NCBI GenBank assembly: GCA_003290165.1 | Contig: QNQO01000648.1 | Location: 496,001-560,000, forward strand | Direction: 5' to 3' | DNA length: 64,000 nt | From: Berberis thunbergii | Lineage: Eukaryota; Streptophyta; Magnoliopsida; Ranunculales; Berberidaceae | In this document: one piece after another, positions 48,728 to 59,700 of the stretch | Numbering within the stretch: position 1 is the first letter of the stretch | Layout: every line of letters starts with the position of its first letter | The notes under the pieces: model-generated | Told to the model about the DNA's origin: nothing | The model's input: only the letters and a program-made list of their open reading frames with translations | Databases searched by the model: none | Translations under genes and position numbers: made by a program

Positions 48728-50127
48728 TTCAAATGCATTCATAAGGATTAAAAAATTTCAATCCCAAGACCCATGAAGTCAAGCCTGCAAAGCAACAACA
48801 ACTACGGATCTCGAGAAAATCAATATGAAGATTTGGACGTCCACATGGCTAACTTTATCATAAAATAATCTCTACAATACATGTTTCCTTATTTAACTCT
48901 AACACCATTCCTTGTTTCATTCAACCATGTTTCCTTATTTAACTCAAACCATGTTTCCTTGTTTCACTCAACCACGTTTCCTTATTTCACTCAAACCCTT
49001 TTTACCTATAAAAATCACATACATGGAGTTCATAAAGGATCGTTTTTTAGAGAGTTTTTTTTAGTTGTAGTTCTTGGCTTTATATTTTTGCTTGGTAGAG
49101 AAGTGCATGTACTACATTTTAATTCTATTGAAAAAAATATGTTTTATCTTTGTTTTTCTTTTTCAATTGTTTTCCTTTCTCCTTTAACTTTTAGTTTATT
49201 CTCTCCATCCATTATTTTACTCTTCTCTTTATTCTTTAAATTGAAAATCAGATTTGTCTTCTAATCCACGTGACATAGTCGATAACCCCTACTTCCACTA
49301 TGCATTGTTGAAGTGTATTGGAGGTTGAAGGAAAAAAATAAATAAAAACAATAGTTATTTCTTTGAATGATGTCGAAAATCATGCAACGACATTAATGTC
49401 GGTTTTTGGCATCAATCAAATAACTTTAATGCATTACACCATTTTTGGCATGCTATTTCATTTTATTGATGCCAAAAATAGACATTAATGTCGTTGCAAG
49501 ATTTTTGACATCAATCAAAGAAATAACTATTGTTTTTATTTATTTTTTCCTTCAACCTACAATACACTTCAACGATGCATTGTAGAAGTAGGGGTTATCG
49601 ACTACTTTACTTTGATTAGAAGACAAATCTGATTTTCAATTTAAAGAATAAAGAGGAGAGTAAAATAATAGATGGTGAGAATAAACTAAAAGTTAAAGGA
49701 AAAAGAGAAAAAATTGAAAAAAGAGAAACAAAGATAAAAATTTCTTCAATGGAATTAAAATGTAGTAAATGCAATTCTCTACCAAGCAAAAATATAAAGC
49801 TAAGAACTTCAGCTAAAAAAAACTCTCTAAAAAAACTATCCTTTATGAACTCCATGTTCGGGGGTTTTATAGGTAAAAAGGATTTGAGTAAAATAAGGAA
49901 ATATGGTTTAAGTTAAACAAGGAAACATGGTGGAATGAAACAAGGAATGGTGTTGGAGTTTAATAAGGAAACATGTCTTGTAGAGATTATTTTATGATAA
50001 AGTTGGCTATGTGGACGTCCAAATCTTCATATTGATTTTCTCGAGATTCGTAGTTGTTGTTGCTTTGTGGGTTTGACTTCCTGGGTCTTGGGATTGAAAT
50101 TCTTTAATCCTTATGAATGCATTTGAA
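48728..50127. mobile_element. 1.4-kb near-perfect palindrome (foldback or long-TIR DNA element)
   Basis: The left arm 48728-49416 and right arm 49465-50127 are inverted copies, both starting TTCAAATGCATTCATAAGG at the outer end. The centre is 48 bp. The arms contain short repeats of (C/A)ATGTTTCCTTATTTAACTC and a T-rich stretch open for about 80 codons that ends at the same stop in both arms. No transposase is present. The flanks CCCATAGGA (left) and CCCATTGGG (right) are similar but not an exact or adjacent duplication. A Mutator-like long-TIR or foldback element is the best guess. Confidence 0.7.
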
Positions 50128-50325
50128 CTCCCATTGGGCCTTCTAGTTGTTGAATTTAGCCTTATTGTGCCACTTTATGCATGATTTGAGATTTATGCTT
50201 GAATTCCTACAAAATGCACAAAATACACGTAATGAAATATTTTTATTTGATAATTGGACTTAACAATTGTATATTTAGGAGTGTAAAAATCAATGTTTTG
50301 GGTGTTTATCATGTCATTACGAGCA
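50128..50325. other. Unassigned 200 bp between the palindrome and element C
   Basis: AT-rich, with no gene. AAATGCACAAAATACACGTAATG and GTGTTTATCATGTCATTACG look like LTR-element sequence, but I cannot place them. Confidence 0.4.
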
Positions 50326-51760
50326 TGTAATTTCACTCAAAGAAGGATCTGAGTCGGTGATGTGCAGAACTTTCCCTACTAGCCTAAAGAAGTCAGCACT
50401 AACATGGTTCCACAGCCTCCGGCCAAAATCATTAGCTCGTTCAAGACGGTGGCCTAGAGTTTCTGACGATCTTTGTTGAAAGTTAGTGCCTCCGAAAAGG
50501 CCTACACTACATACTTTCTCTGAAGCAAGTCTTACAAAACACTAAGAGAGTATGTTACGCACTTCAACGAAGAACTAACACTCATAGACGGTTGCAGCGA
50601 TGACACAACCATAACGGCTTTTACCGCGGGTCTAAGAGAAGGAAAGTTTTACGACTTCCTCACCTTGGAACCTACTCTGGATATGGTAGAACTCTTGAAG
50701 GGCAGCTAGAGGTACATCACCTTGGAAGAAATGAGAACATCGAAGAAATATATGAAGTTGAGAAGAAGCCCTCCGTTCCTAGGTACAGGAAGGAGTGAAG
50801 AAGGTGAGAGAATGAAAAGAGGAGCAAGGAAAAGCGCAACGACAACAGGTCAGACTCTGGCCGGGTGTGATACTCTTGTGTGGATGGGCCTAGGGGGAGG
50901 GGTACGGGAGAAGCCCAAGAGCCCATGGATCTTAAGAAGGTTGACAAACTACAAAGGGAAGATCATAGTCCCTTATCGCCTGGGTAAGGGAGGGTGATGT
51001 ACTATATATGTACGAGTTTGGATCTACAAAGTACTACACATTTTAAAGTCGTGCAGGCTTTGGGCCCATAGCGGACAATATAGTACTTTGTGGATTGGGT
51101 CGTTACAGAATTGTATCAGAGCCTGACCCAATCGAAAGTGTGCCAACGAGAACGTTGGGCTCCCAAGAGAGTGGACTGTGATACCCTTGTGTAGGCAGAC
51201 CTGAGGGGGAGGGTGCAAGAGAAGCTCAAGAGCCAATGGATCCCAAGAAGGTTGGCAAGCTACAAATGGAATAACATAGTCCCAAATCACCTGGGTAAGG
51301 GAAGGTGATATACTATATATGTACGAGTTTGGATCTACAAAGTACTACGCGTTTTAAAGCCGTGCGGGCCTTGGGTTCAAAGTGGACAATATAGTACTCT
51401 GTCGATCGGGTCGTTACACCAGTCCAGGGTAGAGAAAGCTTTCAACTACATTGTATCCAGATCAATGACCCCTTCAATTCTAGCCTATTCTTGAATTACA
51501 TGAAAAATTGGGAAGATCTAAAGTAGCCCCCAAAGCAGCGGGAAGATCCATTTAAATGTGACAACAACAGGTACTGTTATACCACAAGGAAGGTGGCCAC
51601 GACACCAATGACTGCAAGAGTCTAAGGTATGAGATCATTGGATCCGCAGGAGCAAGCTAAAGGAATTCCTGGGTTTAGAGCATCAACCAGACTGACCCAG
51701 GGACAAGGTGGAGACAATCAAGGAGATTGAAAGGGAGACTCCGGGCATAATCTATGTCCT
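50326..51760 (+). pseudogene. gag remnant of element C (interrupted by TRIM-1)
   Basis: KEGSESVMCRTFPTSLKKSA and LTWFHSLRPKS match B gag, followed by LREYVTHFNEELTLIDG-like sequence and, after the TRIM, the damaged YC...TND zinc region near 51570-51620. Frames shift repeatedly. Confidence 0.75.
50866..51418 (+). mobile_element. TRIM-1: 553-bp terminal-repeat retrotransposon in miniature
   Basis: Two 242-bp direct repeats (50866-51107 and 51177-51418) both run from TGTGATAC(T/C)CTTGTGT to GGTCGTTACA. The 69-bp interior starts GAATTGTATCAGAGC, an initiator-Met primer site (consensus TGGTATCAGAGC). There is no coding capacity. Flanks CCGGG and CCAGT are at best a decayed 5-bp duplication. Removing it brings the element C gag back into alignment with B. 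Confidence 0.88.
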
Positions 51761-51936
51761 TCATGGAGTCGAATCGGTTGAAGACCGGTCAAATAGATCC
51801 ACAAGTAGACTCTACTGGAGATGCAAACACGACTCACAGACGATAGCAGACGTGTATACTATTTGAGGACCTCGAAGGCGTTCGTGCACCGCACAATGGT
51901 GCTCTCGTCATTTCGATTTTTATCGCAAGGTGGGTA

Positions 51937-52290
51937 GTGAAAAGGGCTCTGGTAGATGTGGGAAACTCCCTTAACGTCCTATTTTACAACACATTCCGCA
52001 ATATGGACCTTAAGGATAAGAACCTGACATCCTTAGACTACTCGCTGATCCGATTCAGCGGAGAGAAATGCTTCCCAATCGGGAAGATATGGTTGGCAAT
52101 GGTGACAGGAGAGCCACAACTAAGAAATGTCTTCACCAGATGGTGGACACACCGTCTACCTACTACCTCATCCTAGGAAGACATTGGCTTCACCAGATGG
52201 AAACAGTAGTCACCACCTTTCACCAGTGCTTAAAGTATATCGCTAACCACTCAGAAGGGACAATACGTGGGGACCAACCAATGACATGAG
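51937..52290 (+). pseudogene. Aspartic protease remnant of element C
   Basis: ALVDVGNSLNVLFYNTFRNM, SLIRFSGEKCFPIGKIWLAM and, in a shifted frame, ILGRHWLHQME and ANHSEGTIRGDQP align with B. The catalytic DTG reads DVG here, so the enzyme would be inactive even without frameshifts. Confidence 0.75.
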
Positions 52291-54670
52291 GTTGCCATTA
52301 TGCTGCGCTGAAGCAGATAGAATGTTTCCAAATCCAACTGGAGCCCACAAGGCAAGTTGAGCAGAAGCCAGACCTAGTAAATATGAAAGAGTCACTCCAC
52401 TCACACGGAGACAAAATTCCAACAGCAGGGGGCTCAACTTAAAAAGGAGAACATTCAGACATCATAGGAGAAATCTGTTCTTCAACATAACAAAGCGAAG
52501 AGGTCATGGCAGACAAGAGCACAACCCTCAACAATCAGTCGGGCAAAGAAAACTCACATGCAAGGTTTACTTTTCAGTAACCTCGATAACATCAAGGAAG
52601 TATGGCAGTTCGCTGAGAGTACTAGCGATCCAAGAAAAGGCCATACAAATTCACTTAAGGGCCGGATCGACCATTCTCCGCCAACAGTTAGTCTATTCAA
52701 TTATTTATTTTCCTTTCATAGTCAGTGTAGAGTTTAATTCTTAGGAGCTTATGTAATTTGCAATTGCTTAAGAAATAAAAGAGAATTACACAAACACACT
52801 CTATTGATTAATGGAAAGATGTAGCAATGATCGCCTCGAGGCAGATACAAAAGACTACAAACTACAAGCTTCTGAATTCAATGCGACGTACAGTAAAGAC
52901 TTGCTTAAACAGTCCGACTCCAAAATAAGACTCGAAAGCAACAACTAAGGTACCCAAAGTAGACTCAACAACTCCTCCAAAGAAGATGTCACAAGGTCAA
53001 GATCAAATTTGCAAAAACGGGGTTGAAAGGACAAGTGCAACTAATTGCTAATTGCTCCGCCAAATCACCCTAAAAAAATGACCGCCCACTGCAATATAGA
53101 CATTGCGACGAGCTGTAGACATCTTCAACCCGGCATCCGGCCTTCCAAATGAGGTAGAAAAAGACAGATAAAGATGGCCACAAGCGACAAGGAAGTTAAG
53201 GTCTCACAATGCTACCAAGTGATGCCACTTTTCCCATGCGTGATACTTGGGGTGACTCAGAGATACCACCACCGGAAGCAACAACGCATCTGCCAACACT
53301 TCGATCAACCCTAAGCTAGCCGCAGGGAGTGTCTTTCAACATACAAAGTGGCACAAGGTAACACCGAAGTGTTGGCGAATAAATGACATACTCATTCCTT
53401 GGAAGGGAGTCTGTAACTCTTCTTCGCAGTATGAGAAGAAATTACAAGGTCTATGCAAAAAAATTGGGTGTTCACCCAGAGCAGGCGACTACTCATAATA
53501 GAAAGTCTTATCATGACTCATAGGAGCAAATGTTAGAACATTCAAAGACTCCAGTGTTGGAGATCTACATTCAGCCTTTGAAAAATCCAAAGCATGTTCT
53601 TTGAGTAAGAGCATCTGAAAGATAATGCCTACAACGATGAAGAAACACCATTATATAAACATAGCGATTCACCGAACAGGTGCTTCAACTCTGATTGTTA
53701 TCAATGAATACCGTATGAGAAACGAGGAGACGATGGTTCTCAAGGAAACTGCATAGGACCACGTTCATCCAATTAATGATGTTGCACACAACCCCATTAA
53801 CTTGAGGGGGAGTAATTGATACTCAAACGTCTCGCGATCCAAGTCGTACGCGTGTTACCACGCGATCTACATTGTACACGTAGCGTCTTGATCTTATGAC
53901 AAACCCTAGCTCTTTCTCTACGGGTCCATGTGCTCACCCCACTATTTGATCGATATTCTACCATGGGCCTGACACAAGCATTAGAACCCCTAGTCGCTTT
54001 TGACACACGGATCACACCTGCATATCACCAGCTGCTTTAAGGTAATATTGTTTCTTCAAAATAAAACTCGTCTGCATTATGCACCCCACTGTGTGGATGT
54101 AGGCTCGCACGCCCATAAGAGGCGGAGCCCCTACCTAACTATGCTCAGCTTCGGTTGATGACGACGACTTTTGATTCATCCCGACACCTAGTTCACCCAG
54201 TGCAGATGTCAATGCTTTAGGAAGTGAGAGTCTAATCAGCGCTATTATGTCTGGCGATGACGACTCGTCAGGGACTATTGCCCCTTTTGCGGATAATGGT
54301 CGTCGAATCCGATCTGGTAAGCCTAGCCAGTGACGACTGACAACAACACCATCTGATCAAAACCCAGACTTGTAGCTCCCACTGTACAGGTGTAGATGGT
54401 TTGGAAGGTGGGAGCCTAGTCAGTTCTGACTGATGTCGACGGTTCACCACGGGACCACTATTCTTCTACAGACCATGGTCGCCGAAATACCAAGCCCAGA
54501 AGAGTGAGTCAGAATCATTCGTGACACAAATGATCAGGCTCTCAACAACAGACAGACGACTCGGCTTTTTGCTAACCCCACCAGATCTGTGTCAAAGTAA
54601 AACGACAAGGCAAAATGGAAAGCGCGAGGCAGGGAGACCGGACATAATGCAAGTACAAGACATACTCAAA
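52290..54670. other. Element C 3' internal region, non-coding
   Basis: It aligns in patches with 38070-41250 of element B and has a single tandem unit (54393-54490) in place of the six in B. No genes are seen. Confidence 0.6.
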
Positions 54671-54829
54671 ATAAACCTATTTCATTATCAATTGAAACAA
54701 AAAGTACAAGTACACAAAGTATATTCCTTTCCAGGGGTACAGAAGCAGGAGAACTAAGCTTAACATTGGAATGAGTAGGAGTTGCGTCCATACGCGCCTC
54801 AATATGAGCATCATGATCTGGATCTCCCT

Positions 54830-56900
54830 TTTTTCTGATGATGCAGAGACCATTTCTAGGTTTGCATATGACATCTTCTTATAATACTCGAGGTCCCATT
54901 CCGGATGCTCCTCCTTCTTAGCGTCAGCAACTCTAATCTCCCATGCACGACCCAGTAGAATTCACATTTGCCATGTGCCTTTAGAAGTTCTTCCTCGCGT
55001 GCTTTTGCTTCAGCAAGTTCATGCTCCAACAACTCCAGCTTGCCAGTCAGCGCATCAACCTGAGACTATTTCGTAGCCAGACTACTCTTAACAGCACTGA
55101 GATCATGTTGCTCCAGTTGAAGCTGGTCTCCATCCTTCCTCGCTACTCAAACATTGAATTCCACGTCGGCTTCTAACTGCTACCTTTGGGCTGTCCAATC
55201 AATCTCCTTCATGGCTCTTTCCTCAGCAAAACACCGCAACTCAATATGTGTCTTAGCCACAGCTTCCTGCGCAACTGTAGATCATGGTGGATCAGATCCA
55301 ACTCTCACTTGAATATGTCCCTTGGGGACATCGCCTCTACCAAATTAGACTCAAGGGCCTCCAAACAAACCCTCTGAGTCAACAACAACAACGGCTGACT
55401 ATTCCAGCCTCCTCTCCTCAATCCGCTTCCTTAGCAGCTCAATTTCAAAAAGCGCACCAGAGTACAACTTCTGCGTATTCAAGAAGACACACTTCATGGT
55501 GTACACCCTCTCACGAGCCGCCTCAACCTCCGTCCCAGCAACCACCACCTGGCTCAAATGAGACATCCCCAGCATAAGATGTTTCAAACCCTTATCCATA
55601 TGCCCTTCTAACATATCCTCATTGGGTTTCAGGGCATGGTCCATCAGCCAGTTATAACACCTGCTTGAGTGTTTCTTTGAAACATAGTCAAAGTCAACTT
55701 CCTGGTGCAAAGCTTGGTTGCTCATCTTTACTACATCCAGAGCAAACAAACTTATCCGCGCATCTGGATGGAGCTCTCCTTGACGTGAAATTACGTCGAC
55801 ACTGCCCTTTATAGTCGCCACTGCACCCAGGCCCTCTTTCGGGGCCTTCCCTTTGTCACCAGCGGCCGACCCTTTATTGCAAGACGTTTTAGCAGAACAC
55901 AAAGGAAGAGATGGAAGCGAATTGTCCAAAGGACCCTCCATCACCCTGATTTACGGCTTGGAATGAAAAGGGGAACAATGCGGCCTGCAAGAAGGATGGC
56001 CCACATTATTGTGGCCATTGTTGGATGATCTATCAGTGGAGCGATTGGACTCTGGTACCTCAGGTGAATCCTCATCAGAAACCTCCAATAAAACGGTTCT
56101 GATTGGTCAGCACTAGTAGAAGCCTTCACATCAGCCAACATCAGCTTCTCGTTAAGAGCTTCAGCCTGTTCAGCACTCAGATTCAACGCATCTTCAACCC
56201 TGCTAAACGCAAGTGGTCCCTCTCCCAGCCAGATACTTCAGCCTCCACCCCGACGGGCTCACAAGGTTCATGTTCCTCCCTCACAGGAGCAGACCGGTCA
56301 GGAGTCGGCTTAGTCCTAGTACGTGACCTCTTCAAACTTATAAAGAAGGCAAGTGTCTCAGAAAGCCCCTCTGAGCCAGACACAGTAAGAGCCTTAATTT
56401 TGGAAGCCTTTCTCTTTTTGGAAGGGGTTCCACCTTCAGACTTAAACTTTTGCATTCGGTAAAGATTGGCGGCCACGTGCCAGTTGGCCCACAAACCACA
56501 GTGGTTGAAGTTAGCAGGACATATGACTTCATCCACACTCATCTTCGACAGGTCACGTAATGTCTTCATAGTGTCTTGCTTCTATGGGGAAAGATGAGTA
56601 GTAGAGAACCTCCTTGTGAAGAAACATATGCAATGATCAACATACAATCAGCGCAACAAAATCAAAAGATGAAGCTATACTTATGATATGGTTTGAACTC
56701 TCGCTTAAGCGGATGACCCCTGAACTTGAAGTACTTTGAGTCTGAAGAAACCAAAAAGCAATGTTTCTGCCATAACCTAGGGTCATCTGGCATCTTCCCG
56801 AAGCAGGCCAGTGACGTCATCTTGCAAACCTTGTGATCATTAAGCTAAGGAGAAGTCAGCAATTGAATCACTCACGGAGTCACGCGAACACTAGCATTAT
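54830..56900 (-). pseudogene. Antisense accessory ORF of element C
   Basis: Minus-strand frames at 56569-56183, 56186-55941 and 55944-55399 make up one protein. It has FNHCGLWANWHVAANLYRMQ, basic TPSKKRKASKIKAL, SLKRSRTRTKPTPDRSA, then GELHPDARISLFALDVVKMS, MDHALKPNEDMLEGHMDKGL, SHLSQVVVAGTEVEAARERV and a charged helical tail. This matches the antisense ORF of element B residue by residue. Over the SHLSQVV segment, most codon differences between B and C are at third positions and silent, so both derive from a protein under selection. Likely a Tat-type aORF product; the basic stretch suggests nuclear localisation (inference). Confidence 0.62.
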
Positions 56901-57488
56901 TCGCTCTGGTAAAAATAAAAAGGACGATCTTGTACCCATTGGGTATCAATTGGGCATGAGGGATTCCAAGGAAATCCAAGAAGCTCTAAATCTCATCAAA
57001 AATAAGAAAACGGACTCCAGTCTGAAGTATTCCACAGTGCAAACAAACGAACCCTTCTGGGGGGAACGTTGGCGTATGATCATCCTTCAGAGCATACAAT
57101 GGCAGGTCCTCAGGGACCCCAAACGTCTTTCAGATTTCACCAAGGCCCGACTCAGAAATTGACTTATCTTTGAAAACTCGAGGCCCCTAGCCAAAATTTC
57201 ATCATCAAGATTGTTTGGTTGAGCCATGACAAAGGTGAACAAGCTTTCAATCAAAAGACAAACATAGCAAAATCTCTAAAAACAAAGAAATGGAAGAGTC
57301 AATCTCCGCAGAAAGGATGATCTAAATAGGGATCGGTTTCCCGCCTCTTCTCTACTGAACCGGTGCACATTTAATTAATGAAGCGCGCGGCTCAACCAAC
57401 GATTCAGACTTGATCATCATGAGTGGCATATCTTTTCAAGAAGTGACTTAGTGAACCGATACGGTGGCCCACTAACTCTGGGGGTAGC
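56900..57488. other. Element C sequence between the antisense ORF and the 3' LTR
   Basis: It contains the upstream end of the antisense ORF region and a non-coding spacer. The spacer ends with GGGGGTAGC before the LTR. Confidence 0.5.
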
Positions 57489-58173
57489 TGATGATACACC
57501 AAAACAATCTCTTTTCTATACCGTACATGTGTTATGATGATCTCGAGAAATAATAGACCCAATCGTCAGCCCGACACTGATCCGGCCCAAGCGGTTCCAA
57601 GCCCACACAATGTAGTTCGCCAGACGGACCCAAAATCATTACAACATGCTAAGCCCACGCGTCTCATAGCTATCCTCAATACCCGTAAGCCCTGCTAAGG
57701 TAAGTATCTCGAAAATCAACTTCAGACAGGCAAGACAACAACATTTTTTTCCAACTAGGAAGAAAATACCAGAATATATGTCACACATAGAAACTTATAT
57801 CTATGGACTACTCTCGGATTGGGAACTATCTCTTGCATATCTAGGAGCACAAGGCTAACAGGGAAACTCCCTTTTACAGCACAACTCCTAATTAGATAAG
57901 GATCTCCACGAAGATCTTCTTCCCTAAACTACGCCACCGATGGCCTGGTCAAACCAGGACTCCATCACTATAAATAAGACGTGAGTTTGGTAAGCTAAGG
58001 TACGCTACAAATTCCTTGTTTATAGCATTATACCTTCCTCGTATCCATGTCTGACTTTAGCATCGGAATGCCATTGGCCACCACAACGGTGGTCCGTGGC
58101 TCACGTGCATTCCTTGTGCAAGTCAGCGGGTTTGCAGGTCAAGGTCAAAGCAGGGAGTGAAAAATCGACTGCA
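57489..58173 (+). repeat. 3' LTR of element C
   Basis: It runs from TGATGATACACCAAAAC to CGACTGCA and matches both LTRs of element B. It abuts a truncated reversed element 1 LTR. Confidence 0.85.
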
Positions 58174-58670
58174 TTAGAATTTTTTTTTTATATTTGAATA
58201 GAGATTTGTAAATCAAGAAAGAGCTACCTCCAGATGGCTTTGTGTTTGGCTATTTATAGAGACAGAACAAGTAAACTGCTGGCAGATGAGTGAGACACAT
58301 GGCAGATAAGTGAGACACGTGGCAGATTAGTGAGACACATGGCAAATGAATGAGTCATCTGCTTGTAGATGGTTGTAACTTTTCTTAGGTAGTTGTAACT
58401 TCCATTGATAGTTGTGACCTCCAGTTGGTTGTTGTAACTTCCCTTTTTGGAGACACCTCTCCTGCATGCTTGTGTGCTCAGCTGAGCATGGTGTTCAATG
58501 TCAAACACTACTCCTCTGTTGAGAAAATAGTGTTATGCTGAGTTGTATTGGGCTCAGACTTGGACTGCATTGGGCCCAATCTTGGGCTTTTTCTATTTGT
58601 AACTTTTGGTGGTAATTTTCGGGCTTCTCGGGACAATCCAAATCTTTGGGCTTCCTTATCCTGGTTGGCT
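58174..58670 (-). repeat. Reversed, truncated LTR of the element 1 family
   Basis: The reverse complement matches 13140-13580: the AGGTGTCTCCAAA block, CATCTGCCA repeats and the TATA box (58251-58258). The last ~140 bp of R/U5 are missing at the element C border. The start near 58660 is approximate. Confidence 0.78.
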
Positions 58671-59700
58671 AAGGATTATTTTTTGCTCCCACTGGTTCGA
58701 TTCCCATACCCAACATTTTGATTTTTTTTTCTTCAAATGTTGATGGTGGTGATTATACATGTAACTATATTTATTTATTTATCCTTCTCAAACATTTAGC
58801 ATGTGGAGTAATATTATAGTAGTTCATTCTGTATATTTAGTTATTTGATGAATTACACATTCAAATTTACAAGGTATGACATGGTAGACTGTCAAAATTC
58901 CACAAAATATTGTGATTAATTTAGTTTAAGCTACCGTTATAGAAACACCAAATATTTGTGGTTGAGATGACGTTTCAATAGATATTAAAAAGATGAATGT
59001 CATGATAGATACTAAAACTATGTTTAGTGGTAATGGTACATGTGCCACAACCTTGGGGTATGATTAGTGACACGTGTCTTGAATGAAAATATATATTTAT
59101 TAAATAAATTTTTTTATGCTAACATCTAATTATTATTTGAATAAATGGGCTCATGCTAAATTCCTTCATCATTTATTCTTATTTATTTGAGTTTCATATG
59201 GAGAACAAGTGCATCAATTAATTCCCTCTGTGGAACAATTCATATTTGTTTACCACGCAACTTTACACGCATTCACATCTTGCACAGCTCTTTATTTTCC
59301 TTTTTCCATGCCTCTAGCGTAATACTCTCTACAAATCTTTCATATTTCAAATCTATAAGTTACATGTTTCAAACACATTATTGTCATCAGGTTAGGTGGA
59401 TTTTGTGATTGCATTAAATGTTAAGAAACAAGAGCGATTGAAAAAATTTCTCAAAAAAAATGAGAAGTTGAATGGTTGTGCTAACGGTCTAAAGTAGCAA
59501 AAAATGTTCATATTTTCACTTTGTTTCATTTATATAGATTTTTTAATTTCACGTTGATGGGCTAGGAAAGCTTTTTAATCCCTTTTTTTTAATTATAGTT
59601 TAGTTTAAGCCCATATATCAGGTGCTAATAGCATACTGAACTAAAATTCCTAAAGGCATATCGAGAGATTTTTCAACACAGTAAAGGCCTTGAGAGGCAC
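58671..59700. other. AT-rich region, no gene
   Basis: 58684-58715 carries TTCGATTCCCATACCCAACATTTTGA, which also occurs inside the Helitron-like units at 60598 and 60933. It may therefore be the remnant of an upstream unit interrupted by unrelated DNA. Confidence 0.4.

Larger units (their letters stand above)
50326..58173 (+). mobile_element. Element C: relative of element B, 5' LTR missing
   Basis: From 50326 the sequence follows element B gag (compare 27510 on), then protease, the 3' non-coding region, the antisense ORF and a full 3' LTR (57489-58173). The 5' LTR, primer site and start of gag are absent. A TRIM (50866-51418) sits in gag. As in B, there is no RT or integrase, which suggests that lack of pol is a family property and not a private deletion of B. 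Confidence 0.82.

Noticed and set aside
48881..49264. 127-codon plus-strand frame in the palindrome
   Set aside because: T-rich, built on repeats of a MFPYLT(L/H)-type phrase; partly mirrored in the other arm because of the inversion, so not independent evidence of coding.
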